Shown here piece after piece: positions 23,539-31,778 of a stretch of DNA of 49,444 nucleotides (its first letter is position 1; each line of letters opens with the position of its first letter). Under the pieces are notes generated by a model, which worked only from the letters and a program-made list of their open reading frames with translations, was not told the origin of the DNA and searched no databases. Origin of the DNA: Lachnospiraceae bacterium (GTDB lineage: Bacteria > Bacillota > Clostridia > Lachnospirales > Lachnospiraceae); contig CABJAV010000022.1 of assembly GCA_902363675.1 (NCBI GenBank), positions 1 to 49,444 of the forward strand, given 5' to 3'. A program made the translations under genes and the position numbers.

Positions 23539-24480
23539 ATGAATAACATTCCCTATATTTGTGGAGTAACATTTGCACCATTTGCACCGGCAGGAAGTTT
23601 TTCACAGGAACGTGCGCGCCAGAGCCTGCGTACAATGAAAGAAAATACTAATGCCAACTTCATCATTCTTGCACCGAACGGGTTGCAGGAAACACCACAA
23701 TCAGAAGAGATTTGTTATACTTCTGCAGCGACAATGACAGATGATGAATTAAAAAGCATGATTGAGTATGCACAGTCACTGGGACTTCGCGTTGCTTTAA
23801 AGCCGACCGCAAATTGTAAAAATGGAACATGGAGAGCACATATCAACTTTTTCGATGAGGATGTGCCATGTGAACCAAAATGGGGTAACTGGTTTGCTTC
23901 TTACATGGATTTTCAGTCACACTATGCAAGAATTTCGCAGGAGATGGGATGTGAGATGCATATCGCAGGATGCGAGATGGTAATGTCGGAGCATCGTGAG
24001 AAAGAGTGGAGACAGACAATTGCTGAGATCCGGAAAGATTTCAAAGGTCTTGTTTCTTATAATACAGATAAATATCAGGAACACAATGTGCATTGGTGGG
24101 ATTGTGTGGATGTTATTTCATCCAGCGGTTATTATCCGATTGATGATTGGGAAAATCAGTTGAATCGGATTGAAAAGGTGGTAGAATATTATCAAAAGCC
24201 GTTTTTCTTTGCGGAAGCAGGTTGTATGTCAACGGTAGGTTCAAAGAATGTACCGAATGACTGGACCATTCGAGGTGGAATTGATCTGGAAGGACAGGCA
24301 GACTGGTACCAGGCAATGTTTGATGCCTGCGAGAAGCAAAGCTGGGTAAAAGGTTATGCACTTTGGTCGTGGACTGATCGGCTGTATGTGGCATCACAGG
24401 CCGGTAATCATTGTGATTATGAGATTTTTGCAAAACCGGCAGAAACTGTAATCAAACGCAACTATTCAAAAAGAAAATAG
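23539..24480 (+). CDS. GH113-like glycoside hydrolase (beta-mannanase type)
   Basis: The ATG at 23539 follows AAAGGAG by normal spacing and gives 313 residues. The in-frame sequence upstream (from 23458) lacks a ribosome site. The protein resembles GH113 TIM-barrel mannanases, with the probable acid/base E146 in AGCEMVMSEHREKEWR and the nucleophile E226 in FFFAEAGC. The supporting blocks are GLRVALKPTANC and WVKGYALWSWTD. GH113 enzymes cleave beta-1,4-mannosidic bonds with retention. There is no signal peptide, so intracellular action on manno-oligosaccharides is inferred. The divergent AraC gene likely controls it. Confidence 0.78.
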   Translation: MNNIPYICGVTFAPFAPAGSFSQERARQSLRTMKENTNANFIILAPNGLQETPQSEEICYTSAATMTDDELKSMIEYAQSLGLRVALKPTANCKNGTWRAHINFFDEDVPCEPKWGNWFASYMDFQSHYARISQEMGCEMHIAGCEMVMSEHREKEWRQTIAEIRKDFKGLVSYNTDKYQEHNVHWWDCVDVISSSGYYPIDDWENQLNRIEKVVEYYQKPFFFAEAGCMSTVGSKNVPNDWTIRGGIDLEGQADWYQAMFDACEKQSWVKGYALWSWTDRLYVASQAGNHCDYEIFAKPAETVIKRNYSKRK

Positions 24481-24491
24481 TCTGACGAATC

Positions 24492-24520
24492 TTGTGAAAA
24501 GAGTTAAATTATGCTAAAAT
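24492..24520 (+). promoter_or_regulatory. Promoter of the Pro/Glu-rich membrane protein gene
   Basis: TTGTGA (24492-24497) and TAAAAT (24515-24520) are 17 bases apart, and TG lies just upstream of the -10. They lie 37 bases before the ATG at 24558. Confidence 0.65.
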
Positions 24521-24557
24521 ATGGAATAAATACGAGCTCAGGGAAGGAGCACAGCAT

Positions 24558-25739
24558 ATGAAGAAAAAAGACACAAAAGCAAGGATGCAGATTATTTTTG
24601 GAGCACTGATATTGGCACTTTTTTTCAGTGTGGAGCTTTATATGATGATCAATTATTCTGACAAATATCTGATTATTGCCGGAATTGCATTGGTCGAACT
24701 TATCTTTTTATATGTGATAATTCAGGGAATTTTTGCATTAAAAGAAGAAAAAGAGATAAGAAATGAGGCGCAATACGATAATGTATTTAAATCCGAAAAA
24801 GCATCTTATCTCATGTTAAAAAAGTATTTTGAGGAATTTGAGGATAAGCTCAATTATCTTGAGAAAGCTTCCAAAGTTCCTACGGAAGAAATTGTAAATG
24901 CACAAAAAGGCATTGCAAAAGTTGTTATGAATCGTACGCGTCAGGGGTCTGAGGCGATGTTGAATTCGACCGAACAGATTGCAGATCAGCTGGCAGAAGT
25001 GCAGAAGCAGTCGGAGGCATTTCAGTCCTTGTTGTCAAGTTGCAAGGAGGAGATTATCGCCGCACAGAAATCTGCGGGAAATTCAAGTGAAAAGTCTGTA
25101 CAGATGCAAATTCAGGATCTGGTCGTTCAGATGAAGGATATGGAACTTCGATTGAATGCAGCTCTATCGCAGAATCAGAAAGTGATCGTTCAGTCTGCTC
25201 CGGCTTCATTTGGAACAACATCGGATGAGAAGAGTTTCTTAAATGAAGTGATGGCAGATGAAGTTGCGGATACGGACGATGATCTGGAAGAGACTGTTGA
25301 ACCTGAACCGGTAGTAGTACCGGAACCAAATTCAGCACCAGAGCCAGTGGCAGCACCGGAACCAATCCCGGAACCGGAACCAGAGCCAGTGGCAGCACCG
25401 GAACCAATCCCGGAACCAGAGTCAGAGCCAGTGGCAGCACCGGAACCAATCCCGGAACCAGAGCCAGTGGCAGCACCGGAACCTGCGTCTGATTCTAATA
25501 GAAGTCTGAGTCCGGATGAAATAGCAGCATTGTTCGCGAATATGGGTAATGATTCCACATCTGAAGCAAAGGAAGAACCTGTTCAGGAGCCTGCACCGGA
25601 AGTTATAGAGAAACCGACAGTTGCAGAGAAGACAGAAGCACCGGCCGACAGTACACAGCCAATGCCGGATTCGTCAGATCCAAATAAAACGTTAAGCCCG
25701 GATGAGATAGCAGCACTGTTTGCAAATATGGGAAATTAA
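24558..25739 (+). CDS. Membrane protein with coiled coil, Pro/Glu-rich stalk and two FliM-like tail motifs
   Basis: Not assigned to a known family. Two membrane helices occupy about residues 12-31 and 37-59, leaving a long cytoplasmic C-terminus. Residues 65-205 are charged and coiled-coil-like. Residues about 246-312 are a repetitive [14 protein letters not shown] stalk, encoded by visible DNA repeats (25320-25490) that could slip in length. The motif [15 protein letters not shown] occurs twice, at residues 317-331 and again as the exact C-terminus (379-393). It resembles the LSQ-x-EIDALL segment at the N-terminus of flagellar switch proteins FliM and FliY. GGAAGGAG precedes the ATG. A terminator follows. 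Confidence 0.7.
   Translation: MKKKDTKARMQIIFGALILALFFSVELYMMINYSDKYLIIAGIALVELIFLYVIIQGIFALKEEKEIRNEAQYDNVFKSEKASYLMLKKYFEEFEDKLNYLEKASKVPTEEIVNAQKGIAKVVMNRTRQGSEAMLNSTEQIADQLAEVQKQSEAFQSLLSSCKEEIIAAQKSAGNSSEKSVQMQIQDLVVQMKDMELRLNAALSQNQKVIVQSAPASFGTTSDEKSFLNEVMADEVADTDDDLEETVEPEPVVVPEPNSAPEPVAAPEPIPEPEPEPVAAPEPIPEPESEPVAAPEPIPEPEPVAAPEPASDSNRSLSPDEIAALFANMGNDSTSEAKEEPVQEPAPEVIEKPTVAEKTEAPADSTQPMPDSSDPNKTLSPDEIAALFANMGN
25320..25490 (+). repeat. Tandem Pro/Glu/Ala-coding repeats
   Basis: Blocks of about 50-60 bases built on GAGCCAGTGGCAGCACCGGA and ATCCCGGAACC recur at least three times within the membrane protein gene. They encode [14 protein letters not shown]. Such repeats expand and contract readily. 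Confidence 0.75.
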
Positions 25740-25768
25740 AAGAAAAAATCATATATTCAAAATCAAAT

Positions 25769-25815
25769 ACCTCCAAAGTGGACAGTACAGAATCTGTTCT
25801 TTTGGAGGTGTTTTT
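25769..25815. terminator. Bidirectional terminator between the membrane protein gene and pepT
   Basis: ACCTCCAAA (25769-25777) pairs with TTTGGAGGT (25801-25809). A T-run follows on the + strand and A-rich sequence lies on the other side, so it can stop both convergent genes. Confidence 0.75.
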
Positions 25816-25824
25816 ATGTCTGAG

Positions 25825-27048
25825 TTATGCTTTTTCGATTGGGTGTGAAGCAATATATTTCAATATGCGCACAGCAGTCTGCATGGCCTCGACAGAGATA
25901 TGTTCGTAAGGTCCATGAAAACCATAACCACCGGTTCCCAGGTTTGGACAAGGCAGTCCCATAAAGGAGAGTCTGGCGCCATCTGTGCCTCCGCGAATCG
26001 GACGGGAGAGAGGTGTGAGTCCTTCCACAGAGATTGCCTGTTTTGCAAGATTGACAATCTCCATTTGATTTTCAATAACGGAGAGCATATTTTCATAGGA
26101 GTGTTCAATTTCCAAAGTGATAGTATCCGTACCGTATTTCTGGTTCAGAGACATTGTGATATCTCTGAGTTTTTGTAAGCGGTTTTCAAATTGTGTTTTG
26201 TCATGGTCACGTATGATGAAGGAGAGCGTTGCACTTGCAACATCTCCGGACATATCTGTCAAATGGTAGAAACCTTCACGTCCACTTGTGTGTGCCGGCG
26301 TTTCGTCGGCAGGAAGCATTGACACGATTTCACATCCGACCAATGCAGCATTGATCATAATGTCCTTTGCCTCTCCAGGATGGACATTAACACCTTTAAT
26401 ATCAAACGTTGCGTTTGCCGCATTGAAATTTTCGTAGGCAACTTCTCCCTCGTAATCGCCATCCATTGTGTAAGCATAATCTGCCTGAAATATGTTAAGG
26501 TCAAACAAGTCTGCTCCACAGCCGATTTCCTCATCAGGAGTAAAACCAATCCACAGATCACCATGTGGAATCTGTTCTGTAATTATCTCTTCGATTGCTG
26601 TGAGAATTTCTGCGATACCGGCTTTGTCATCCGCACCCAGGAGGGTAGTTCCGTCTGTTGTAATAAGTGTGCGCCCTTTGAGCGTGGTAAGAGATGGAAA
26701 ATCTTTTACCTTTAAATAGTCACCGCTTCCGGCAAGCAGGACATCTTTGCCATCGTAATCCGAAATCATCTGTGGCTTGATGTTCTCGCCGGAGAAGTCA
26801 GGGGCTGTATCTATGTGGGAGATGAAGCCAATGGCTTTGTAATGTTCCATGCCAGGAGTAGCTGGAAGCTTGCCATACACATAGCAGTGCTCCGTCATGT
26901 GAATGTCGGTCAGACCGAGAGACTGCATCTCCAACCGCAGAATCTGGGCAAGAATAAATTCGCTGTCATTGCTTGGAATCGTACCGGACGCTTCATTTGA
27001 TGTCGTACAATGGCTGATGTAATTAAGAAAACGTTCTTCTACTTTCAT
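25825..27048 (-). CDS. pepT: Peptidase T (tripeptide aminopeptidase)
   Basis: This M20B metallopeptidase releases the N-terminal residue of tripeptides in the cytoplasm. The di-zinc site is visible as GFISHIDTAPDFSG, TDGTTLLGADDKAG and the catalytic GFTPDEEIGCGA. A dimerisation-domain segment is HTSGREGFYHL and the end is RPIRGGTDGARLSFMGLPCPNLGTGG. The chosen start reads MKVEERFLNYIS and follows AAAGGA by about ten bases; an in-frame ATG seven codons earlier (27069) has no ribosome site and overlaps this one. A minus-strand promoter lies at 27143-27171. Full length for the family (about 407 residues). Confidence 0.93.
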   Translation of the reverse strand: MKVEERFLNYISHCTTSNEASGTIPSNDSEFILAQILRLEMQSLGLTDIHMTEHCYVYGKLPATPGMEHYKAIGFISHIDTAPDFSGENIKPQMISDYDGKDVLLAGSGDYLKVKDFPSLTTLKGRTLITTDGTTLLGADDKAGIAEILTAIEEIITEQIPHGDLWIGFTPDEEIGCGADLFDLNIFQADYAYTMDGDYEGEVAYENFNAANATFDIKGVNVHPGEAKDIMINAALVGCEIVSMLPADETPAHTSGREGFYHLTDMSGDVASATLSFIIRDHDKTQFENRLQKLRDITMSLNQKYGTDTITLEIEHSYENMLSVIENQMEIVNLAKQAISVEGLTPLSRPIRGGTDGARLSFMGLPCPNLGTGGYGFHGPYEHISVEAMQTAVRILKYIASHPIEKA

Positions 27049-27142
27049 GTTAAATTGTTCCTTTCGCATGTGCTTTTTAAAAAAAATAAAAAAATTTGAA
27101 AAAAATTGAAAAAAGTGCTTGCATTTATTCTACACATACTAT

Positions 27143-27171
27143 ATAATAACTTTTGTCGCAAGGAAAGACAA
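27143..27171 (-). promoter_or_regulatory. Promoter of pepT
   Basis: On the minus strand TTGTCT (27171-27166) and TATTAT (27148-27143) are 17 bases apart. An A/T-rich leader of about 90 bases follows before the pepT start. Confidence 0.55.
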
Positions 27172-27187
27172 CAAAAACTTAAGACAA

Positions 27188-27260
27188 GCGCGATTAGCTC
27201 AGCTGGCAGAGCACCTGACTCTTAATCAGGGTGTCCAGGGTTCGAACCCCTGATCGCGCA
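27188..27260 (+). tRNA. tRNA-Lys(CUU)
   Basis: A complete 73-base cloverleaf: acceptor GCGCGAT/ATCGCGC, D-arm with AGCTCAGCTGGCAGAGC, anticodon stem CCTGA/TCAGG with loop CTCTTAA (anticodon CTT), and T-arm CAGGG-TTCGAAC-CCCTG. The CCA end is not encoded. A terminator follows directly. Confidence 0.97.
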
Positions 27261-27266
27261 CTATAA

Positions 27267-27313
27267 AGTACCGGTTTTGTGGACATGCGAGCCACGGGGT
27301 TGGTGCTTTTTTT
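27267..27313 (+). terminator. Terminator of tRNA-Lys
   Basis: AGTACC (27267-27272) pairs with GGTGCT (27302-27307) and an inner GTGG/CCAC helix extends the stem. Seven T residues follow. Confidence 0.8.
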
Positions 27314-27335
27314 GCGCTTGAAAATAAAGTTATGG

Positions 27336-27390
27336 AAAAGGTGATGCCATAAGATGAAATATCTATGTGGTGTCACCTTTTTGTGTTAAG
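27336..27390 (+). promoter_or_regulatory. Repeat hairpin (copy 1) with extended -10, ahead of the DUF4261 gene
   Basis: AAAAGGTGA (27336-27344) pairs with TCACCTTTT (27373-27381). An inner helix AGAT/ATCT closes the loop GAAAT. The run of T residues makes it terminator-like, and TGTTAAGAT right after it is an extended -10. A second copy at 31041 has the same 20-base loop segment but a different outer stem sequence. Confidence 0.65.
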
Positions 27391-27438
27391 ATATATTTAT
27401 GTGGAATAAAAAGGAAACGTAAGATAAGGAGAGTATTT

Positions 27439-28530
27439 ATGGCAAACTATGAAAATGAAATGAGAGAGGTTGCGGATTGGCTGAAACATCCGAATGAGCT
27501 TGGTAAAGCTCCTTTTAAAATGGAGTTTGTAAAGGAATTTACGGATGAGGAAGGATGTCACTGTCTGATCTTCAAATTTAAAAAGGGATTATTTTCACCA
27601 TGGCTTATGGCTATTCACAGTGATTCAGGTATTTTCAGTGAGCAGGAGCGCTATGATGAAAACAATGACATCGAGCAGGCAACTCAAATGCTTACATATT
27701 TAAAGCAGTATTGGAAAAGTATTGCATTAAATGAGGAAGAGCAAAAAGAGAGGGAGAAAAAAGCACCTGCCTTTCACGCTTTTATTCTGAAAGCAAAACC
27801 GGTATTTGAGCCGGATCTGTTTTTGGATATGTTTGAAAAAGACTGGGGCGAGAAAATAAAAAGTGATGATGATACGCAGCCGGAAAACGGTGGGGCAACG
27901 GAAGGCGTTGATGCCCGGTTATATTGCACAGATACAGGATTGCATTTGACGTTTGGATATATGGATTTTGCAATTCCAGATGATGAAGCAGTGGAATGCG
28001 CGAAGTACAATTATATGTGGCCGGATGGAGCAAGTGTAGCCGCAACACATACAGCACATGAAATCGTGATGGTCACCGGTGGCAACAGTATTAGAGACAG
28101 GGCTATGTTCTATTCTAAGGTTGTTTCCACCTTGTCAAAAATGGAAAATAATATCGGTATCTATGCCAATGGAATTGTTTATGAACCTGAGAAAGTTGTA
28201 AAGATGTGTGAGATTGTAAAGGAAGATGAGTTACCATTGCCGGTGCTTGTATGGTCTGGTATCGGAAAGGAAGAAGAAGGAATTTCCGGATGGACAGATG
28301 GTATGAAACAATTTGGCTTTGATGAAATGGAAGTATTGAATTTCAAGCAGGAACCATCACAATTGCAGGGATTTATGATACTTATAATTGAGTATTGTAT
28401 AAATAATAATATTGGTTTTCACGATGGTGAGATTGTTGGCCTTGCAGCAGGTCTTCAGTTGAAGGTAGAAAAATCAAAGGGATGTAATGTTGATGAAGAT
28501 GGGGAAACTTTAAAGCTTAGTTTCCTGTAA
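27439..28530 (+). CDS. DUF4261 domain-containing protein
   Basis: This 363-residue soluble protein of unknown function begins at the ATG at 27439, with AAGGAG seven bases upstream; upstream in-frame sequence is leader. The C-terminal half has the DUF4261 pattern (GLHLTFGYMDFAIPDDEAVECAKYNYMWPDG, VVSTLSKMENNIGIYANGIVYEP, and PLPVLVWSGI). The N-terminal 100 residues are a separate alpha/beta segment. No membrane segment or signal peptide is present. The gene sits 27 bases before the DUF4026/DUF2314 gene and behind the repeat hairpin at 27336. Homologues sit with SMI1/DUF2314-like proteins, some of which are immunity proteins, but no role is shown here. Confidence 0.75.
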   Translation: MANYENEMREVADWLKHPNELGKAPFKMEFVKEFTDEEGCHCLIFKFKKGLFSPWLMAIHSDSGIFSEQERYDENNDIEQATQMLTYLKQYWKSIALNEEEQKEREKKAPAFHAFILKAKPVFEPDLFLDMFEKDWGEKIKSDDDTQPENGGATEGVDARLYCTDTGLHLTFGYMDFAIPDDEAVECAKYNYMWPDGASVAATHTAHEIVMVTGGNSIRDRAMFYSKVVSTLSKMENNIGIYANGIVYEPEKVVKMCEIVKEDELPLPVLVWSGIGKEEEGISGWTDGMKQFGFDEMEVLNFKQEPSQLQGFMILIIEYCINNNIGFHDGEIVGLAAGLQLKVEKSKGCNVDEDGETLKLSFL

Positions 28531-28557
28531 AAAGTACAATTGAAAGAGGGGAATTTC

Positions 28558-29838
28558 ATGAGAGAAAAATCATGTATGATTGTTGTGCCGGAAAACGAAG
28601 AAGATATCCGGATAGAGAAGGTTTTAGCAAGACTGGAAAACAGTAACGATATAAAAATGACAGGGGAGTTGAAAAAGAAAAAAAACGAAGAAGATGATGA
28701 TATACCGGGTGTTGCAATGACACTTTCAATTGATGGAAGAGAATACAAAATTGCTCTTGCCGTTTTGCATGTGGAAATTCCGGAGTTTTTCCGCACTGTA
28801 CATGCTTTTTCAGATCTTGATTTTCAAAAGATTGAAAAGATTCAGGTGGATATGTGTGTGGAGATGGAATACTCGAAGGATTTTCTGACAAGCTATCATG
28901 ATCAGCTTCGAATTATCAATCTGCTGGTGCCGGGACACCTTGCAGTCATGGATATGCCGTCAGAAAAAGTTATTTCCGGCAGATGGGTGAAACTTGCAGC
29001 GGAATCACAGGTACCCCCTGCGCCAAGATATCTTTTCACGGTACAGGCAATTAGTGGCGATGGAGATGAAGTCTGGCTCCATACGCATGGATTAAAGCGT
29101 TGTGGTCTGCCGGAACTGGAAATCCTTGGAAGCAACAAGGATATGTTTAACACACATTATTCTGTAATTGAGTCGATGGCGGTTCGTATGATTGAAAATG
29201 AAGAAGCATTGCAACCATATGAGCCAATGTTTCTCGCATGGCTGACAGAAGATATTGCCATGGTGACAACTGTTGTGGACTGGCGGGAAGGTTTAAAACA
29301 TTATCCGGATGTGGAACTTGGAAAAGCTGAGGACCGCGACGAATATCATTCGCAGGATACAGAGGCTGTAATGTTGTATCTGCATGAAGATGATGTGGAT
29401 GCAAAAAAGGTGGAAAGAGTGCAGTTTCTGGATAAATATTTAGGGCATAATACGATGTTTATGGTGTCAAATGAGGAAACCAACCGTATGCGGAAACTGG
29501 CACAGGAGAGAATCGAATATGTGAAGACGATTATGGATCTTAAGGATCCGGATGTACATGTGTTGTTGAAAATTGGGTTACAGGTGGATAAAGAATTTAT
29601 CGACCCTGAGAGTGATCCGGAAACACAAAAAGAGCATATCTGGTTTGAATTAAAGGAGATTAAGAAGAAGCTCTTAAAGGAAGTATTTGTTTGTGAACTT
29701 ACTCAGAAGCCGTATTATGTCAAGAAAATGGATGAGGGAAGCATTGGAAAATATACGGTTTCTGATGTAACGGATTGGATTATTTTCACCAAAGAGGGAA
29801 GATATACGCCGGATGATGCATATATGCTGAATTTGTAA
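28558..29838 (+). CDS. DUF4026-type protein with C-terminal DUF2314 domain
   Basis: The ATG at 28558 follows AGAGGGG at seven bases; the in-frame TTG at 28540 is less likely. The N-terminal 330 residues match the DUF4026 arrangement (FRTVHAFSDLDFQKIEKIQ, WLTEDIAMVTTVVDWREGL). The last 80 residues are DUF2314-like (EHIWFELKEIKKKLLKE, then PYYVKKMDEGSIGKYTVSDVTDWII). Function is unknown. It is the downstream partner of the DUF4261 gene, with which it very likely forms an operon. The protein is acidic and soluble with no signal peptide. Confidence 0.75.
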   Translation: MREKSCMIVVPENEEDIRIEKVLARLENSNDIKMTGELKKKKNEEDDDIPGVAMTLSIDGREYKIALAVLHVEIPEFFRTVHAFSDLDFQKIEKIQVDMCVEMEYSKDFLTSYHDQLRIINLLVPGHLAVMDMPSEKVISGRWVKLAAESQVPPAPRYLFTVQAISGDGDEVWLHTHGLKRCGLPELEILGSNKDMFNTHYSVIESMAVRMIENEEALQPYEPMFLAWLTEDIAMVTTVVDWREGLKHYPDVELGKAEDRDEYHSQDTEAVMLYLHEDDVDAKKVERVQFLDKYLGHNTMFMVSNEETNRMRKLAQERIEYVKTIMDLKDPDVHVLLKIGLQVDKEFIDPESDPETQKEHIWFELKEIKKKLLKEVFVCELTQKPYYVKKMDEGSIGKYTVSDVTDWIIFTKEGRYTPDDAYMLNL

Positions 29839-29917
29839 GAGTTTATGAATGAAATGAATATACCTTTAGAAATCAGTGATACTATGAAAACAAGGATTTT
29901 TATGCTAATAATTGCAT

Positions 29918-29969
29918 TATCTCCTAAAAATATATAAAATTTAGGAGATAAATAAAGATTTAGGAGATA
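29918..29969 (+). promoter_or_regulatory. Palindromic operator with a third half-site over the fic ribosome site
   Basis: TATCTCCTAAA (29918-29928) and TTTAGGAGATA (29940-29950) form an exact 11-base inverted repeat around an A/T-rich centre. A third copy, TTTAGGAGATA, at 29959-29969 contains the AGGAG ribosome site of the next gene. A repressor bound here could block both transcription and translation. Confidence 0.6.
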
Positions 29970-29972
29970 TTT

Positions 29973-31025
29973 ATGAGGGTATTTGATTATTCATTATTGA
30001 AAGAAAAGACATGGGATAGTGAGATAATTTCGCTTGTTGCACAAATTCATGAGTATAAGGGCAGACAGGAAGTATATCTTAAGCAGAAGCCGGAAACATT
30101 GGACAAACTTGTAGAAATAGCAAAACGTCAGAGTACAGAGGCATCGAATGCTATCGAAGGAATTCGGACCACCAGTACCAGATTAAAAGAATTGTGTGAG
30201 GAAAAGACAACACCGAAAAATCGTGATGAGGAAGAAATTCTTGGGTATAGGGACGTTCTTAATACAATTCATGAGAATTATGAGTATATTCCAATCAGAA
30301 CAAATTATATTTTGCAGTTACATCGTGATTTGTACAAATATACAGAAAAAAGCATTGGTGGTAGTTTCAAGATATCACAAAATGTGATTGCGGCAACTGA
30401 CGAGACAGGAAAAGAGTATGTGCTTTTTACCCCACTTGCACCATATGAAACACCATCCGCAATAGATGCTATTTGTGAGAATTACAATCGAATGATTGAG
30501 AATCAAGAATTGGATACCATTTTACTTATTCCTATTTTTATACATGATTTTTTATGCATACATCCATTTAGTGATGGAAATGGTAGGATGAGCCGTTTGC
30601 TTACAGCCTTACTTCTATATAGAAGTGGATATGTTGTTGGCAAGTATGTCTCTATTGAAAGCAAGATTGCTAAAAATAAAGATTTGTACTACAAAGCATT
30701 GGAGGATTGTCAGGGAGGTTGGCACGAAAATAAGGAGGATGTAACTCCTTTTGTAAAATATATGCTAAGAATTATTCTTGCTGCATACAGAGATTTTGAG
30801 GAAAGAGTAGAGCTTGTAAGTGAAAAGCTTCCGGCAAAAGAAATGGTTAGACGAGCAGCATATAGTAAGATGGGGAAGCTAAGTAAAAGTGATATTACAG
30901 AGTTATGTCCTTCAATAGGCGTAAAATCAGTAGAGTTGGCTATAAAACAATTGGTAGAAGAAGGCGTTCTTCTAAAAATGGGATCTGGAAGAGCCACATT
31001 TTATGTTCGTGGTGATTCAAAATAG
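29973..31025 (+). CDS. Fic family protein (AMPylase-type)
   Basis: This 350-residue protein has the Fic core motif HPFSDGNGRMSR (about residues 197-208) with the catalytic histidine. An N-terminal inhibitory helix with the SxxxEG signature (SNAIEGI, about residue 58) makes it a class II Fic enzyme that restrains its own activity. Fic proteins transfer AMP or other nucleotides to target hydroxyls. The C-terminus (SKMGKLSKSDITELCPSIGVKSVELAIKQLVEEGVL) is a winged helix that may bind DNA, so autoregulation through the operator at 29918 is plausible. The target is unknown and no separate antitoxin gene is seen. Confidence 0.88.
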   Translation: MRVFDYSLLKEKTWDSEIISLVAQIHEYKGRQEVYLKQKPETLDKLVEIAKRQSTEASNAIEGIRTTSTRLKELCEEKTTPKNRDEEEILGYRDVLNTIHENYEYIPIRTNYILQLHRDLYKYTEKSIGGSFKISQNVIAATDETGKEYVLFTPLAPYETPSAIDAICENYNRMIENQELDTILLIPIFIHDFLCIHPFSDGNGRMSRLLTALLLYRSGYVVGKYVSIESKIAKNKDLYYKALEDCQGGWHENKEDVTPFVKYMLRIILAAYRDFEERVELVSEKLPAKEMVRRAAYSKMGKLSKSDITELCPSIGVKSVELAIKQLVEEGVLLKMGSGRATFYVRGDSK

Positions 31026-31040
31026 CAAATGATAGCAGAT

Positions 31041-31095
31041 AAAGCGATATCATTAGATGAAATATCTATGTGGTATCGCTTTTTTATGTTAAGAT
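31041..31095 (+). promoter_or_regulatory. Repeat hairpin (copy 2) with extended -10, after fic
   Basis: AAAGCGATA (31041-31049) pairs with TATCGCTTT (31074-31082), with an inner TAGAT/ATCTA helix. A T-run and the extended -10 TGTTAAGAT follow. It is the counterpart of the element at 27336: same loop, different but still complementary stem. It can terminate fic transcription and start that of the next gene. Confidence 0.65.
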
Positions 31096-31097
31096 AA

Positions 31098-31778
31098 GTG
31101 AAGAGATTAAAATTATGGAGAAAGATAGGAGAAAATGTTATAAAAACAATCAAGCTTAAGAAAAATAAGAAATCAGCACATATTCTTATGTTAATATTTG
31201 CAATATGCATTCTAGGCGCAATGTCTACATGGGCAAAAGAAAAGGATTCTGACAGTTCAAATTATGAGCACGCGGGTTCTATATGGGAGATTGATAATAT
31301 TGCATTAATTGACAATGATATTAAGAATGAAATTGATTGTACTATAGAGAATATTATTACACCAGAAATGTCTGATTATGATAAAGTAAAAGCGGTACAT
31401 GACTATATCGTTCTTAATTGCGAATATGATTATGTAAATGATACAATTCCACAAGATTCTTATAGCCCAAGAGGTGTGTTGATAAATAAAAAGGCTGTAT
31501 GTGAGGGATATGCAGCAGCATTTAAAGCATTTATGGACGAATTGAGTATTCCGTGTAAGTTAGTTTCTGGAAAAGCATCATCAAATGGTGATTTCACAGG
31601 TCGTGTCAATCATGCATGGAATCGTGTGGAAGTAGGCGGAGTATGGTATCAAATTGATGTTACATGGGATGATCCGGTTCCTGACCAGAAAGGGAAAGTA
31701 CGGTATAAATATTTTTTGCTTTCAGATCAGGAAATGAATAAAACACATTTACAAGTAAGAAATGAGAAGAAGATATGA
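31098..31778 (+). CDS. Transglutaminase-like (cysteine protease fold) exported protein
   Basis: The frame encodes a basic N-region and hydrophobic stretch (KKSAHILMLIFAICILGAM) that looks like a signal peptide or anchor. A transglutaminase-core domain follows, with the catalytic Cys in KKAVCEGYAAAFKAFM, His in VNHAWNRVEVGG and Asp in IDVTWDDP. Bacterial members usually act as cell-surface peptidases rather than crosslinkers. The start is unclear: the GTG at 31098 nearly touches the -10 box, while AGGAG at 31127 is not followed by an in-frame ATG. The C-terminus stops soon after the core at NKTHLQVRNEKKI, shorter than usual. The gene may be recently damaged at either end. Confidence 0.65.
   Translation: MKRLKLWRKIGENVIKTIKLKKNKKSAHILMLIFAICILGAMSTWAKEKDSDSSNYEHAGSIWEIDNIALIDNDIKNEIDCTIENIITPEMSDYDKVKAVHDYIVLNCEYDYVNDTIPQDSYSPRGVLINKKAVCEGYAAAFKAFMDELSIPCKLVSGKASSNGDFTGRVNHAWNRVEVGGVWYQIDVTWDDPVPDQKGKVRYKYFLLSDQEMNKTHLQVRNEKKI

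Noticed and set aside
25320..25490. Possible CRISPR array
   Set aside because: The repeats are contiguous, in frame, of unequal length and lie inside a coding region, with no unique spacers and no cas genes.
25054..25558. Minus-strand frames encoding Gly/Ser- or Leu/Val/Pro-rich repeats
   Set aside because: They are antisense shadows of the PEP-coding repeats in the membrane protein gene and have no start signals.
31041..31095. Ordinary terminator of fic only
   Set aside because: The same loop with a compensated stem occurs at 27336 before an unrelated gene, so a plain terminator does not explain it; it is kept as a repeat family instead.
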